This document shows, in pieces, positions 55,300-63,271 of a stretch of 64,000 bases of DNA. Under the pieces are notes generated by a model, which was not told the origin of the DNA, did no database searches, and worked only from the letters and a program-made list of their open reading frames with translations. The stretch lies in the NCBI RefSeq assembly GCF_040645615.1, contig NZ_JBEYYO010000006.1, positions 124,001 through 188,000 on the forward strand, read 5' to 3'. A program made the position numbers and the translations under genes. Position 1 is the stretch's first letter. The number at the start of each line of letters is the position of its first letter. Source of the DNA: Glycomyces sp040645615. GTDB lineage: Bacteria; Actinomycetota; Actinomycetes; Mycobacteriales; Micromonosporaceae.

Positions 55300-56937
55300 A
55301 TGCACGCACCACACGGCGCCGATCTCCACTGCCGCAACTGGCAGACGGAGGCGGCCTACCGGATGCTCCAGAACAACCTCGACCCCGCGGTCGCCGAGCG
55401 GCCAGAGGACCTGGTCGTCTACGGCGGCACCGGAAAGGCCGCCCGCAGCCGGGACGACCTCAAGGCGATCCTGCGGACCCTCCTGACGCTCGAAGCGGAC
55501 GAGACGCTGCTCGTCCAATCAGGACGGGCCGTCGGGGTCATGCGCACCCACGAGTGGGCCCCGCGCGTGCTCATCGCCAACTCGAACCTGGTGCCCGACT
55601 GGGCCACCTGGCCCGAGTTCCGCCGCCTCGAATCGCTGGGTCTGACCATGTACGGCCAGATGACGGCCGGGTCGTGGATCTACATCGGTACACAAGGGAT
55701 CCTCCAGGGCACCTACGAGACCTTCGCGGCCGTGGCCGCCAAGCGCTTCGGAGGCACCCTGAAGGGCACGCTCACGCTCACCGCAGGGTGCGGCGGCATG
55801 GGCGGCGCGCAGCCGCTCGCGGTCACCATGAACGACGGCGTGTGCCTGCTCGTCGAGGTCGACCCCGAACGGCTCGAACGGCGCGTGCAGACCCGCTATC
55901 TCGACACCGTCGCAGCGGACCTGGACGACGCGGTCGCCCAGGCCCTCGCGGCCAAGCGCGCAGGGGTGGCGAAGTCGATCGGCCTGGTGGGCAACGCGGC
56001 CGAGGTCCTCCCCGAGCTCCTCGCCCGCGGCGTCGAGGTCGACATCGTGACCGATCAGACCTCGGCGCACGACCCGCTGTCCTATGTGCCCGCCGGAGTG
56101 TCCTATGCGGACGCCGCCGAGCTGGCCAAGGCCGACCCCGAGGCGTTCACCGATCGGGCCCGCGAGTCGATGGCCCGCCACGTGGAGGCCATGGTCGGCT
56201 TCCTCGACGCGGGGGCCGAGGTCTTCGACTACGGCAACTCGATCCGCGGCGAGGCCCTCGAAGGCGGTTTCAAGCGCGCCTTCGCCTTCCCCGGCTTCGT
56301 GCCCGCCTACATCCGGCCCCTGTTCTGCGAAGGCAAGGGCCCCTTCAGGTGGGCCGCGCTCTCGGGCGACCCGGCCGACATCGCCGCGACCGACAAGGCG
56401 GTGCTCGACCTGTTCCCCGAGAACCGGTCCCTGAACCGCTGGATCGAGCTCGCCCGCGACCGCGTCGCGTTCCAGGGCCTCCCGGCCCGGATCTGCTGGC
56501 TCGGCCACGGCGAGAGGGACGCCGCCGGGGTGCGCTTCAACGAGCTGGTGGCCGACGGGACCCTGAAGGCCCCGCTCGCCATCGGACGCGACCACCTCGA
56601 CTGCGGCTCGGTCGCCAGCCCGTACCGCGAAACCGAGTCCATGAAGGACGGTTCGGACGCGATCGCGGACTGGCCCCTGCTCAACGCCCTCGTCAACACC
56701 GCGTCGGGCGCGAGCTGGGTCTCGATCCACCACGGCGGCGGGGTCGGCATCGGCCGGTCCATCCACGCCGGGCAGGTCACCGTCGCCGACGGCACCGCCC
56801 TGGCCGCGCAGAAACTCGAACGGGTCCTCTCCAACGACCCCGCTATGGGCGTCATCCGGCACGTGGACGCCGGATACGAGGAGGCCGAACGCGTCGCCGA
56901 AGACCACGGCGTCCGGATCCCGAACCGCGAATCCTGA
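55300..56937 (+). CDS. hutU: Urocanate hydratase
   Basis: A 545-residue urocanase producing imidazolonepropionate from urocanate with bound NAD. It shows MYGQMTAGSWIYIGTQGILQGTYETF, GTLTLTAGCGGMGGAQPLA, the FDYGNSIRGEA segment and NTASGASWVSIHHGGGVGIGRS near the end. The ATG at 55300 has GGGGAG close upstream; a GTG at 55285 overlapping the hppD stop is an alternative start. A terminator follows, so hutU may be transcribed with hppD or alone, apart from the rest of hut. Confidence 0.95.
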   Translation: MHAPHGADLHCRNWQTEAAYRMLQNNLDPAVAERPEDLVVYGGTGKAARSRDDLKAILRTLLTLEADETLLVQSGRAVGVMRTHEWAPRVLIANSNLVPDWATWPEFRRLESLGLTMYGQMTAGSWIYIGTQGILQGTYETFAAVAAKRFGGTLKGTLTLTAGCGGMGGAQPLAVTMNDGVCLLVEVDPERLERRVQTRYLDTVAADLDDAVAQALAAKRAGVAKSIGLVGNAAEVLPELLARGVEVDIVTDQTSAHDPLSYVPAGVSYADAAELAKADPEAFTDRARESMARHVEAMVGFLDAGAEVFDYGNSIRGEALEGGFKRAFAFPGFVPAYIRPLFCEGKGPFRWAALSGDPADIAATDKAVLDLFPENRSLNRWIELARDRVAFQGLPARICWLGHGERDAAGVRFNELVADGTLKAPLAIGRDHLDCGSVASPYRETESMKDGSDAIADWPLLNALVNTASGASWVSIHHGGGVGIGRSIHAGQVTVADGTALAAQKLERVLSNDPAMGVIRHVDAGYEEAERVAEDHGVRIPNRES

Positions 56938-56940
56938 CCG

Positions 56941-56975
56941 CCGCCGCGGGCCCGCTCCATGCGGGCCCGCGGCGG
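56941..56975 (+). terminator. Terminator after hutU
   Basis: A 15-bp perfect stem (CCGCCGCGGGCCCGC and complement) with loop TCCAT, starting 3 nt after the stop. Confidence 0.8.
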
Positions 56976-57048
56976 GCGTTCACCGCGATTCCCGGACCGG
57001 CACCGGGACCGCCTGGGACACTTCGAAGACACCGAGAACGGGGAACGC

Positions 57049-58272
57049 ATGGACACCGCAGAGTTCCGACGCCTCTGGGACGAGCTCGCCCCCATCGGGC
57101 GCCGGCCCGGAGGCGGCTACCTCCGGTATTCGTGGACCCCGGCCGACCTCGCCTGCCGCGACTGGTTCCGCGCCCAAGCCGAGTCCCGCGCCCTGCGCTA
57201 CGAGACCGACCGCAACGGCAACCTCTACGCCTGGTGGGACCCCGAACCAGAACCCGGGGAGGCCGCCGAGTCGGGAGCGATCCTGACCGGCAGCCACTTC
57301 GACTCGGTCCCGCACGGCGGCGCGTACGACGGTCCACTGGGGATCGTCTCGGCGTTCCTGGCCGTGGACGAGCTCCGCGCCGCCGGAGCCGAACCCAAGC
57401 GCCCCATCGCCATCGCAGCCTTCACCGAAGAAGAGGGCGGACGCTTCGGCGTCCCCTGCCTCGGATCGCGCCTCATGGCCGGAGTCGTCACCCCCGAACG
57501 CGCCCGATCGCTCACCGACCCCGACGGGACGACCCTCGCCGAGGCCATGCGCGCGGCCGGAGCCGACCCGTCCACACTCGGACCCGACCCCGAACGCCTC
57601 GCCTCCGTCCACGCGTTCGTGGAACTGCACATCGAGCAGGGCCGCGCCCTCGACGGCGGCGACGCACCGGTCGGCGTCGCCAGCGCGATTTGGCCCCACG
57701 GCCGCTGGCGGCTCACCTTCACCGGCGCGGCCGACCACGCCGGGACCACCCGCCTGCCCGACCGCCGCGACCCGATGCTCGCCTTCGCGTTCGCCGTCCT
57801 CGCGGCCCGCAAGGAGGCCCGCCTCGCCGGGGGCCTGGCCACGATCGGCCGTGTCGAGGCCGAACCCAACGCCACCAACGCGATCGCCGCGAAGGTCACC
57901 GCGTGGCTCGACGCCCGCGCCCCCGACGAGGCGGTCCTGAACGAGATCCTGTCCGGTTTCGAGTCCAAAGTGTCCGAACGAGCCGAACGCGACGGCACCG
58001 GCTTCACCATCGAGCCGGAGTCCGAGACCCCGGTGGTCGACTTCGACGCCGACCTGCGCGACCGGATCGCCGAACTGCTCGGTGGCGCCCCGATCCTCCC
58101 GACCGGGGCCGGGCACGACGCCGGAGTCCTCGCCTCCCATGTGCCGACCGCGATGCTGTTCGTGCGCAACCCGACCGGCGTCTCCCACGCCCCCGGCGAA
58201 GGCGCGAGCGACGAGGACTGCGCCGCGGGTGTAGCAGCGCTGGCGGCCGTACTGCGGGACCTCGCGTGCTGA
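57049..58272 (+). CDS. M20-family amidase (allantoate amidohydrolase-like) in the hut operon
   Basis: A 407-residue binuclear-zinc amidohydrolase of the hydantoinase/carbamoylase class. Metal ligands: His in GSHFDSVPHGGAYDG (with Asp), Glu pair in AFTEEEGGRFG, HIEQG, and the C-terminal His in GVSHAPGE. The family cleaves N-carbamoyl or allantoate amide bonds. Here it lies directly before hutF and no hutG is present. Since HutF makes N-formylglutamate, this enzyme is the obvious candidate to deformylate it; that is inference. The stop overlaps the GTG of hutF by 7 nt. Confidence 0.88.
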   Translation: MDTAEFRRLWDELAPIGRRPGGGYLRYSWTPADLACRDWFRAQAESRALRYETDRNGNLYAWWDPEPEPGEAAESGAILTGSHFDSVPHGGAYDGPLGIVSAFLAVDELRAAGAEPKRPIAIAAFTEEEGGRFGVPCLGSRLMAGVVTPERARSLTDPDGTTLAEAMRAAGADPSTLGPDPERLASVHAFVELHIEQGRALDGGDAPVGVASAIWPHGRWRLTFTGAADHAGTTRLPDRRDPMLAFAFAVLAARKEARLAGGLATIGRVEAEPNATNAIAAKVTAWLDARAPDEAVLNEILSGFESKVSERAERDGTGFTIEPESETPVVDFDADLRDRIAELLGGAPILPTGAGHDAGVLASHVPTAMLFVRNPTGVSHAPGEGASDEDCAAGVAALAAVLRDLAC

Positions 58273-59561
58273 CCTACTGGGCCGAGCACGCCTGGCTTCC
58301 GGGCGGCCCGGCCGCGGGCGTGGCGATCGAGGTCGCCGACGGCCGGATCGTCTCGGTCACCCCCGATGCCCTGCCGCGCGGCGAGATCCTGCACGGGATC
58401 ACGATGCCCGGCTTCGCGAACGCCCACTCGCACGCGTTCCACCGGGCCCTGCGCGGGCGCACCCACGAGGGCCGCGGCACCTTCTGGACGTGGCGCGACA
58501 ACATGTACCTCCTGGCCGAGCGCCTCGACCCCGACTCCTATCACCGCCTCGCCCGCGGGGTCTACGCCGAGATGGCCCTGGCCGGGATCACGTGCGTGGG
58601 GGAGTTCCACTACCTCCACCACGCCCCGGGCGGGCGCCCCTATGCGGACCCGAACGCGATGGGGGAGGCCCTGATGCAGGCCGCCGCCGACGCGGGGATC
58701 CGGATCACCCTCCTCGACACCCTTTACCTCGCAGGCGGATTCGGGGTCCCGCTCGAAGGCCCGCAGCTGCGCTTCGGCGACGGCGACCTCGAAGGCTGGC
58801 TGTCGCGTGTGGAGCGTCTGGACGCGCCCGCCCACGCGCGCATCGGCGGCGCGGTCCACTCGGTGCGCGCCGTCCCCGACGAGGCGATCGCGGCCTTCTC
58901 GTGCTCGACCGAGGGCCGCCCGGTCCACGTGCACCTCTCCGAGCAGCGCGCCGAGAACGAGGCCTGCCGCGCCGAATACGGTTGCAGCCCCACCGAACTG
59001 CTCGAACGCTCCGGCTTCATCGGCCCCGACCTGACGGCCGTCCACGCCACGCACCTCTCGGAGCGTGACATCGAACTCCTCGGCGCGGCCGGGGCCACCG
59101 CCGGGTTCTGCCCCACGACCGAACGCGACCTCGCCGACGGGATCGGCCCGGCCCGCGATCTGGCCGACGCCGGGGCCCGCCTCTCCCTCGGCACCGACTC
59201 GAACGCCATCGTGGACATGTTCGAGGAGGCGCGCGGCCTGGAGATGCACGAGAGGCTCATCAGCGAAGAGCGCGGCCGCTTCACTCCTGCCGCGCTCATG
59301 GACGCCCTGACCCGCCACGACAGCCTCGGCTGGCCCGACGCCGGAACGATCGCTCCAGGCATGCGAGCCGACCTGGTGACCGCCTCCCTCGGTACGCCCC
59401 GTACCGCCGGAATCGCACCGTCCGGCATCGTCTACGCCGCGACCGCGAGCGATTTGACCGACGTCATCGTGGACGGCCGCCACATCGTCCAACATGGACG
59501 CCACCGTTACATCGACGCGGGCGCCGAGCTGCGCGCCGCGATTGAGGAGCTGCGGGCATGA
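58266..59561 (+). CDS. hutF: Formimidoylglutamate deiminase
   Basis: A 431-residue amidohydrolase-superfamily enzyme releasing ammonia from N-formimidoylglutamate. Metal site: PGFANAHSHAFHRALRG, His in VHVHLSEQ, HATHLSERD and the Asp in SLGTDSNA. The start is GTG at 58266 inside the end of the amidase gene. HutF marks the deiminase variant of histidine degradation, which ends via N-formylglutamate. Its TGA overlaps the hutI ATG. Confidence 0.94.
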   Translation: MLTYWAEHAWLPGGPAAGVAIEVADGRIVSVTPDALPRGEILHGITMPGFANAHSHAFHRALRGRTHEGRGTFWTWRDNMYLLAERLDPDSYHRLARGVYAEMALAGITCVGEFHYLHHAPGGRPYADPNAMGEALMQAAADAGIRITLLDTLYLAGGFGVPLEGPQLRFGDGDLEGWLSRVERLDAPAHARIGGAVHSVRAVPDEAIAAFSCSTEGRPVHVHLSEQRAENEACRAEYGCSPTELLERSGFIGPDLTAVHATHLSERDIELLGAAGATAGFCPTTERDLADGIGPARDLADAGARLSLGTDSNAIVDMFEEARGLEMHERLISEERGRFTPAALMDALTRHDSLGWPDAGTIAPGMRADLVTASLGTPRTAGIAPSGIVYAATASDLTDVIVDGRHIVQHGRHRYIDAGAELRAAIEELRA

Positions 59562-60697
59562 GTCTGCTCATCGACCGCATCGGCGAGCTGTTCACCGCCG
59601 AGGACCGCGTGCTCAATGACGCGGCCGTGGTGTGCGAAGGCGACCGCATCGCCTGGATCGGCCCCAGCGCCGGGGCCCCGGCCGCCGACGAGCGGCTGGA
59701 CGCGGGCGGGCGCGCCGTGATCCCCGGTTTCGTCGACAGCCACGCCCACCTGGTCTTCGCGGGCGACCGCTCCGCCGAGTTCGCCGCCCGCATGGCCGGG
59801 GAACCCTACACCGGCGGCGGCATCCGCACCACCGTCGCCGCCACGCGCGACGCCGACGACGAGGCCTTGCGCGCCAACGTCGCCCGCCTCACCGAGGAGA
59901 TGCGCCGCCAGGGCACGACCACAGTGGAGATCAAGTCCGGCTACGGCCTCACCGTGGCCGACGAGGCCCGCTCCCTGCGCATCGCCGCCGAGTTCACGCC
60001 CGAGACCACCTATCTCGGCGCGCACACCGTCCCCGCGGGCGCCGACCCCGACGAGTACACCGCCCTCGCCTGCGGCCCGATGCTCGACGCGTGCGCCCCG
60101 CACGCCAAGTGGGCCGACGTGTTCTGCGAGCGGGGCGCCTTCGACGGCGACCAGGCCCGCGCCGTGCTCACCGCGAGCGCCGCGGCCGGGCTCGAACTGC
60201 GCGTCCACGCCAACCAGCTCACCGAGGGCCCCGGCGTGCGCCTCGCGGTCGAACTCGACGCCGCCTCGGCCGACCACTGCACGCACCTGTCGGACGCCGA
60301 CGTGGACGCCCTCGCCTCAGGCTCCACTGTGGCCACGCTCCTGCCGGGGGCCGAGTTCTCGACCCGCTCCCCGTATCCGGACGCGCGGCGCCTCATCGAC
60401 GCCGGGGTCACGGTCGCGCTCGCCACCGACTGCAATCCCGGTTCGTCCTTCACCAGCAGCATGGCCTTCTGCATCGCGCTCGCGGTGCGGGAGATGGGCA
60501 TGACGCCCGCCGAGGCGCTGACCGCCGCCACCGCCGGAGGCGCGGCCGCGCTGCGCCGCACCGACGTCGGCCGCGTCGCGGTCGGGGCGCGGGCCGACCT
60601 CGCGCTGCTGCGCGCCCCCTCGTACGTCCATCTGGCCTACCGGCCGGGGACGCCGTTGATCGAGGCCGTCGTACACGGCGGCAATCAGGTGCACTGA
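59558..60697 (+). CDS. hutI: Imidazolonepropionase
   Basis: A 379-residue amidohydrolase converting imidazolonepropionate to formimidoylglutamate. Signature pieces: VIPGFVDSHAHLVFAGDRSAEF, TTTVEIKSGYGLT, FCERGAFD, HANQLTEGPG and ATDCNPGSS. It overlaps hutF by 4 nt (ATGA) and is followed 9 nt later by hutH. Confidence 0.96.
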   Translation: MSLLIDRIGELFTAEDRVLNDAAVVCEGDRIAWIGPSAGAPAADERLDAGGRAVIPGFVDSHAHLVFAGDRSAEFAARMAGEPYTGGGIRTTVAATRDADDEALRANVARLTEEMRRQGTTTVEIKSGYGLTVADEARSLRIAAEFTPETTYLGAHTVPAGADPDEYTALACGPMLDACAPHAKWADVFCERGAFDGDQARAVLTASAAAGLELRVHANQLTEGPGVRLAVELDAASADHCTHLSDADVDALASGSTVATLLPGAEFSTRSPYPDARRLIDAGVTVALATDCNPGSSFTSSMAFCIALAVREMGMTPAEALTAATAGGAAALRRTDVGRVAVGARADLALLRAPSYVHLAYRPGTPLIEAVVHGGNQVH

Positions 60698-60706
60698 GGA
60701 GATCCC

Positions 60707-62245
60707 ATGTCGACTGTCCACATCAAACCGATTCCGGTCACTCCGGACGAGGTCCTCGCGGTGGCGCGTTCACGCGCCCGGGTCGCGATCGCGCCCGAGG
60801 CCCGCGAGGCAATGGCGAGGAGCCGCGAGGTCGTGGACGCGATCGAGCGCGAGGGTCGCCCGGTCTACGGCGTCTCGACCGGGTTCGGGGCCCTGGCCAA
60901 CACGTTCGTGGAGCCCGAGCGCCGCGCCGAGCTCCAGCACGCGTTGATCCGCTCGCACGCGGCCGGGGTCGGCGACCCGATGCCGGTCGAAGTGGTGCGC
61001 GCGATGATGCTCCTGCGTCTGCGCTCGCTCGCCTTGGGGCGCTCGGGGGTCCGGCCCGAGGTCGCCGACGCGCTCGCGGCGCTGCTCAACGCCGACGTCA
61101 CCCCTTGGGTCCCGCGGCACGGTTCGCTCGGCGCCTCAGGGGACCTCGCGCCGCTCGCGCACTGCGCGATGGTGCTGCTGGGCGAAGGCTGGGTGCGGGC
61201 CGAGGACGGCTCGCGCGTCGAGGCCGGGCCGGTGCTCGAAGCCGCGGGCCTGGCCCCGATCACGTTGTCCTCCAAGGAGGGCTTGGCGCTCATCAACGGC
61301 ACCGACGGGATGCTCGGGATGCTGCTGCTCGCGGTGGCCGACCTGCGGCACCTGCTGACGATGGCCGACGTGTGCGCCGCACTGTCCAATGAGGCCATGC
61401 TCGGTTCGGACCGCCCGTTCCAGCCCGAGCTCCACGAGATCCGCCCGCAGCCGGGCCAGGCCGACAGCGCCGCGAACATCCACCTGCTGCTCCAGGACTC
61501 CGAGGTCATGGATTCCCATCGCAACGACCTCGCGCACGCGGTGCAGGACGCCTACTCGATGCGCTGCGCCCCGCAGGTCGCCGGAGCGGCCCGCGATGTG
61601 CTCGGCTACGCCGAGACCGTGGCCGCCCGCGAACTGCTCTCGGTGGTGGACAACCCGGTGGTGCTGCTCGACGGCCGCGTGGAGTCGACCGGCAACTTCC
61701 ACGGCGCGCCGCTGGCCTACGCCGCGGACTTCCTCGGGATCGCCGCGGCCGACGTGGGCTCGATCTCCGAGCGCCGCGTGGACCGCCTGCTGGACGTGAC
61801 CCGCTCGAGGGGCCTGCCCGCGTTCCTCAGCCCCGACCCGGGCGTCAACTCCGGGCTCATGATCGCCCAGTACACGGCCGCGGGGATCGTGGCCGAGAAC
61901 CGCCGCCTGGCCGCGCCCGCCTCGGTGGACTCGGTGCCCACCTCGGGCATGCAGGAGGACCACGTCTCGATGGGTTGGGCCGCCGGCTGCAAGCTGCGCA
62001 CGATCCTCGACAACCTCGGCGCCCTCTTGGCGGTCGAACTCCTCGCGAGCGTCCAGGGCCTCCAGCTGCGCCAGCCGCTCATCCCGTCCCCGGCCGCCCG
62101 CGCCGCGATCGCCGCGGTGGCCCCGATAGCGGGCAAGCCCGGCCCCGACCAGTTCCTCGCCCCCGTCATCGAACAGGTCAAGCACCTCGTGGAGGGCCCG
62201 ACCCTCCGCACCGAGATCGAAGCGGCCGTAGGCGCACTCAACTGA
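60707..62245 (+). CDS. hutH: Histidine ammonia-lyase
   Basis: A 512-residue HAL giving urocanate and ammonia. The MIO prosthetic group forms from Ala-Ser-Gly in RHGSLGASGDLAPLAH (about residues 142-144). Other family parts are YGVSTGFGALANT, QDAYSMRCAPQV and SGMQEDHVSMG. GGAG precedes the ATG. Last gene of the amidase-hutF-hutI-hutH operon and first enzyme of the pathway. Confidence 0.97.
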   Translation: MSTVHIKPIPVTPDEVLAVARSRARVAIAPEAREAMARSREVVDAIEREGRPVYGVSTGFGALANTFVEPERRAELQHALIRSHAAGVGDPMPVEVVRAMMLLRLRSLALGRSGVRPEVADALAALLNADVTPWVPRHGSLGASGDLAPLAHCAMVLLGEGWVRAEDGSRVEAGPVLEAAGLAPITLSSKEGLALINGTDGMLGMLLLAVADLRHLLTMADVCAALSNEAMLGSDRPFQPELHEIRPQPGQADSAANIHLLLQDSEVMDSHRNDLAHAVQDAYSMRCAPQVAGAARDVLGYAETVAARELLSVVDNPVVLLDGRVESTGNFHGAPLAYAADFLGIAAADVGSISERRVDRLLDVTRSRGLPAFLSPDPGVNSGLMIAQYTAAGIVAENRRLAAPASVDSVPTSGMQEDHVSMGWAAGCKLRTILDNLGALLAVELLASVQGLQLRQPLIPSPAARAAIAAVAPIAGKPGPDQFLAPVIEQVKHLVEGPTLRTEIEAAVGALN

Positions 62246-62255
62246 CCGCAGACAA

Positions 62256-62285
62256 CGGCCCCGCTCCGCACACGGAGCGGGGCCG
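62256..62285 (+). terminator. Terminator of the hut operon
   Basis: A 13-bp perfect stem (CGGCCCCGCTCCG and complement) with loop CACA, 10 nt after the hutH stop. Confidence 0.85.
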
Positions 62286-62307
62286 CGGCGTTTCCAGACA
62301 AAGAAGG

Positions 62308-62331
62308 CGGCCCGGCAACGCTGCCGGGCCG
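62308..62331. terminator. Second hairpin after hutH
   Basis: A 10-bp perfect stem (CGGCCCGGCA and complement) with a 4-nt loop, between the hutH terminator and the palindromic element. It could serve the convergent ndgR transcript. Confidence 0.55.
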
Positions 62332-62354
62332 AAACGGACTTGGGGATATGCGGC

Positions 62355-62520
62355 TAGGGGGTGCCCGGCGAATCCAGCCGGCCGCTATCCGGCCCGTTCG
62401 CCCGCTCGCTGCGTTGTCGGGGCCTCCAGATACAACACCGGTATCCGGAGGCCCCTCCGCCTTGCGAGCGAACGAACGGACTCGGATATCGCCTCGCCCG
62501 GATTCGCCGGGCACCCCCTA
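62355..62520. repeat. 166-bp structured palindromic element, copy B
   Basis: Perfect 21-bp terminal inverted repeats (62355-62375 and 62500-62520) beginning TAGGGGGTG. The core matches copy A (26083-26247) in the same orientation: TATCCGGCCC, TTCGCCCGCT, GCGTTGTCGGGGCC, the loop ACAACACCGGTAT and ACGGACTCGGATA. The central hairpin is 15 bp with one mismatch. Pairs differ jointly from copy A, for example CCGTTCG/CGAACGG here against CCATTCG/CGAATGG there. CTAG flanks both ends (62354-62357, 62518-62521). The right end is the stop codon of the ndgR gene. It lies between the convergent hutH and ndgR genes. Confidence 0.85.
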
Positions 62521-63219
62521 GAGTCCGGAGAGCTTCTGCCCGGCGCGGATGACCGCCATGCCGAGGCGGTCGCCAGGGCGCCTTCCCAGGCGCTCTATGG
62601 GACCTGAGACCGAGATGGCCGCCACGACGCGGCCGGTCTTGTCGCGCACCGGGGCCGACACGCTGACGACGCCGGGTTCGCGTTCGGCCACCGACTGCGC
62701 GAAGCCGCGGCGGCGGACCTCGGCGAGGGTCTTGGACGAGAAGCGGCACTTGGGGAGCAGGGGCAGGATGCCTTCGGGGGGCTCCCACGCGAGGAGCACC
62801 TGAGCGCCCGAACCGGCCGTCATCGGCAGGGCGGCGCCTACGGGTACGGTGTCGCGCAGCCCGGAGGCGCGTTCGGCGGCCGAGACGCACACGCGCTCGT
62901 CGGCTCGCCTGCGGTACAGCTGGGTGGACTCACCCGTCTGGTCCCGCAGTAGGTTCAGGACCGGCTCGGCGGCGCTCAGGAGCACGTCGGCCGTCGACCC
63001 GGCGAGCTCGCCGAGTTTCGGGCCGGGCCTCCAGCGCCCTTCGTGGTCGCGTTGCAGCATCTCGTGGGCTTCGAGTGCCTGCGCGAGGCGGTGGGCCGTG
63101 GCCCTGGGCAATCCCGTCTCGTGCACGAGCTCAGCCAGGCTGGCGCCGTTGGTGCACGCAGTGAGGATGAGCACCGCCTTGTCGAGGACGCCCACTCCGC
63201 TGATAGTATTCGTTCTCAC
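62518..63219 (-). CDS. ndgR: IclR-family regulator NdgR, divergent from leuC
   Basis: A 233-residue IclR-type regulator: winged helix (SGVGVLDKAVLILTACTNGASLAELVHETGLPRATAHRLAQALE) and an effector domain (TGESTQLYRRRADERVCVSAAERASGLRDTVPVG, SVSAPVRDKTGRVVAAISVSGPIERL). Sequence and position beside leuC match streptomycete NdgR, a regulator of leucine and other amino-acid genes. The GTG at 63219 is chosen because a promoter places transcription start there; an in-frame ATG at 63240 is the alternative. Its TAG is the end of palindromic copy B. Confidence 0.9.
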   Translation of the reverse strand: MRTNTISGVGVLDKAVLILTACTNGASLAELVHETGLPRATAHRLAQALEAHEMLQRDHEGRWRPGPKLGELAGSTADVLLSAAEPVLNLLRDQTGESTQLYRRRADERVCVSAAERASGLRDTVPVGAALPMTAGSGAQVLLAWEPPEGILPLLPKCRFSSKTLAEVRRRGFAQSVAEREPGVVSVSAPVRDKTGRVVAAISVSGPIERLGRRPGDRLGMAVIRAGQKLSGL

Positions 63220-63226
63220 GAGCTGA

Positions 63227-63256
63227 ACATTACCTCCCATTATTCGAGAAGTCCAA
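63227..63256 (-). promoter_or_regulatory. ndgR promoter, leaderless architecture
   Basis: Minus-strand TTGGAC (63251-63256), an 18-nt spacer, TAATGT (63227-63232), then 7 nt to the GTG at 63219. It sits in the 52-bp gap to leuC, so NdgR binding here could control both genes. Confidence 0.6.
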
Positions 63257-63271
63257 CGACTGGGAACAGAG

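Noticed and set aside
62308..62331. Hairpin after hutH considered part of palindromic copy B
   Set aside because: It lies outside the terminal inverted repeats and has no counterpart beside copy A.
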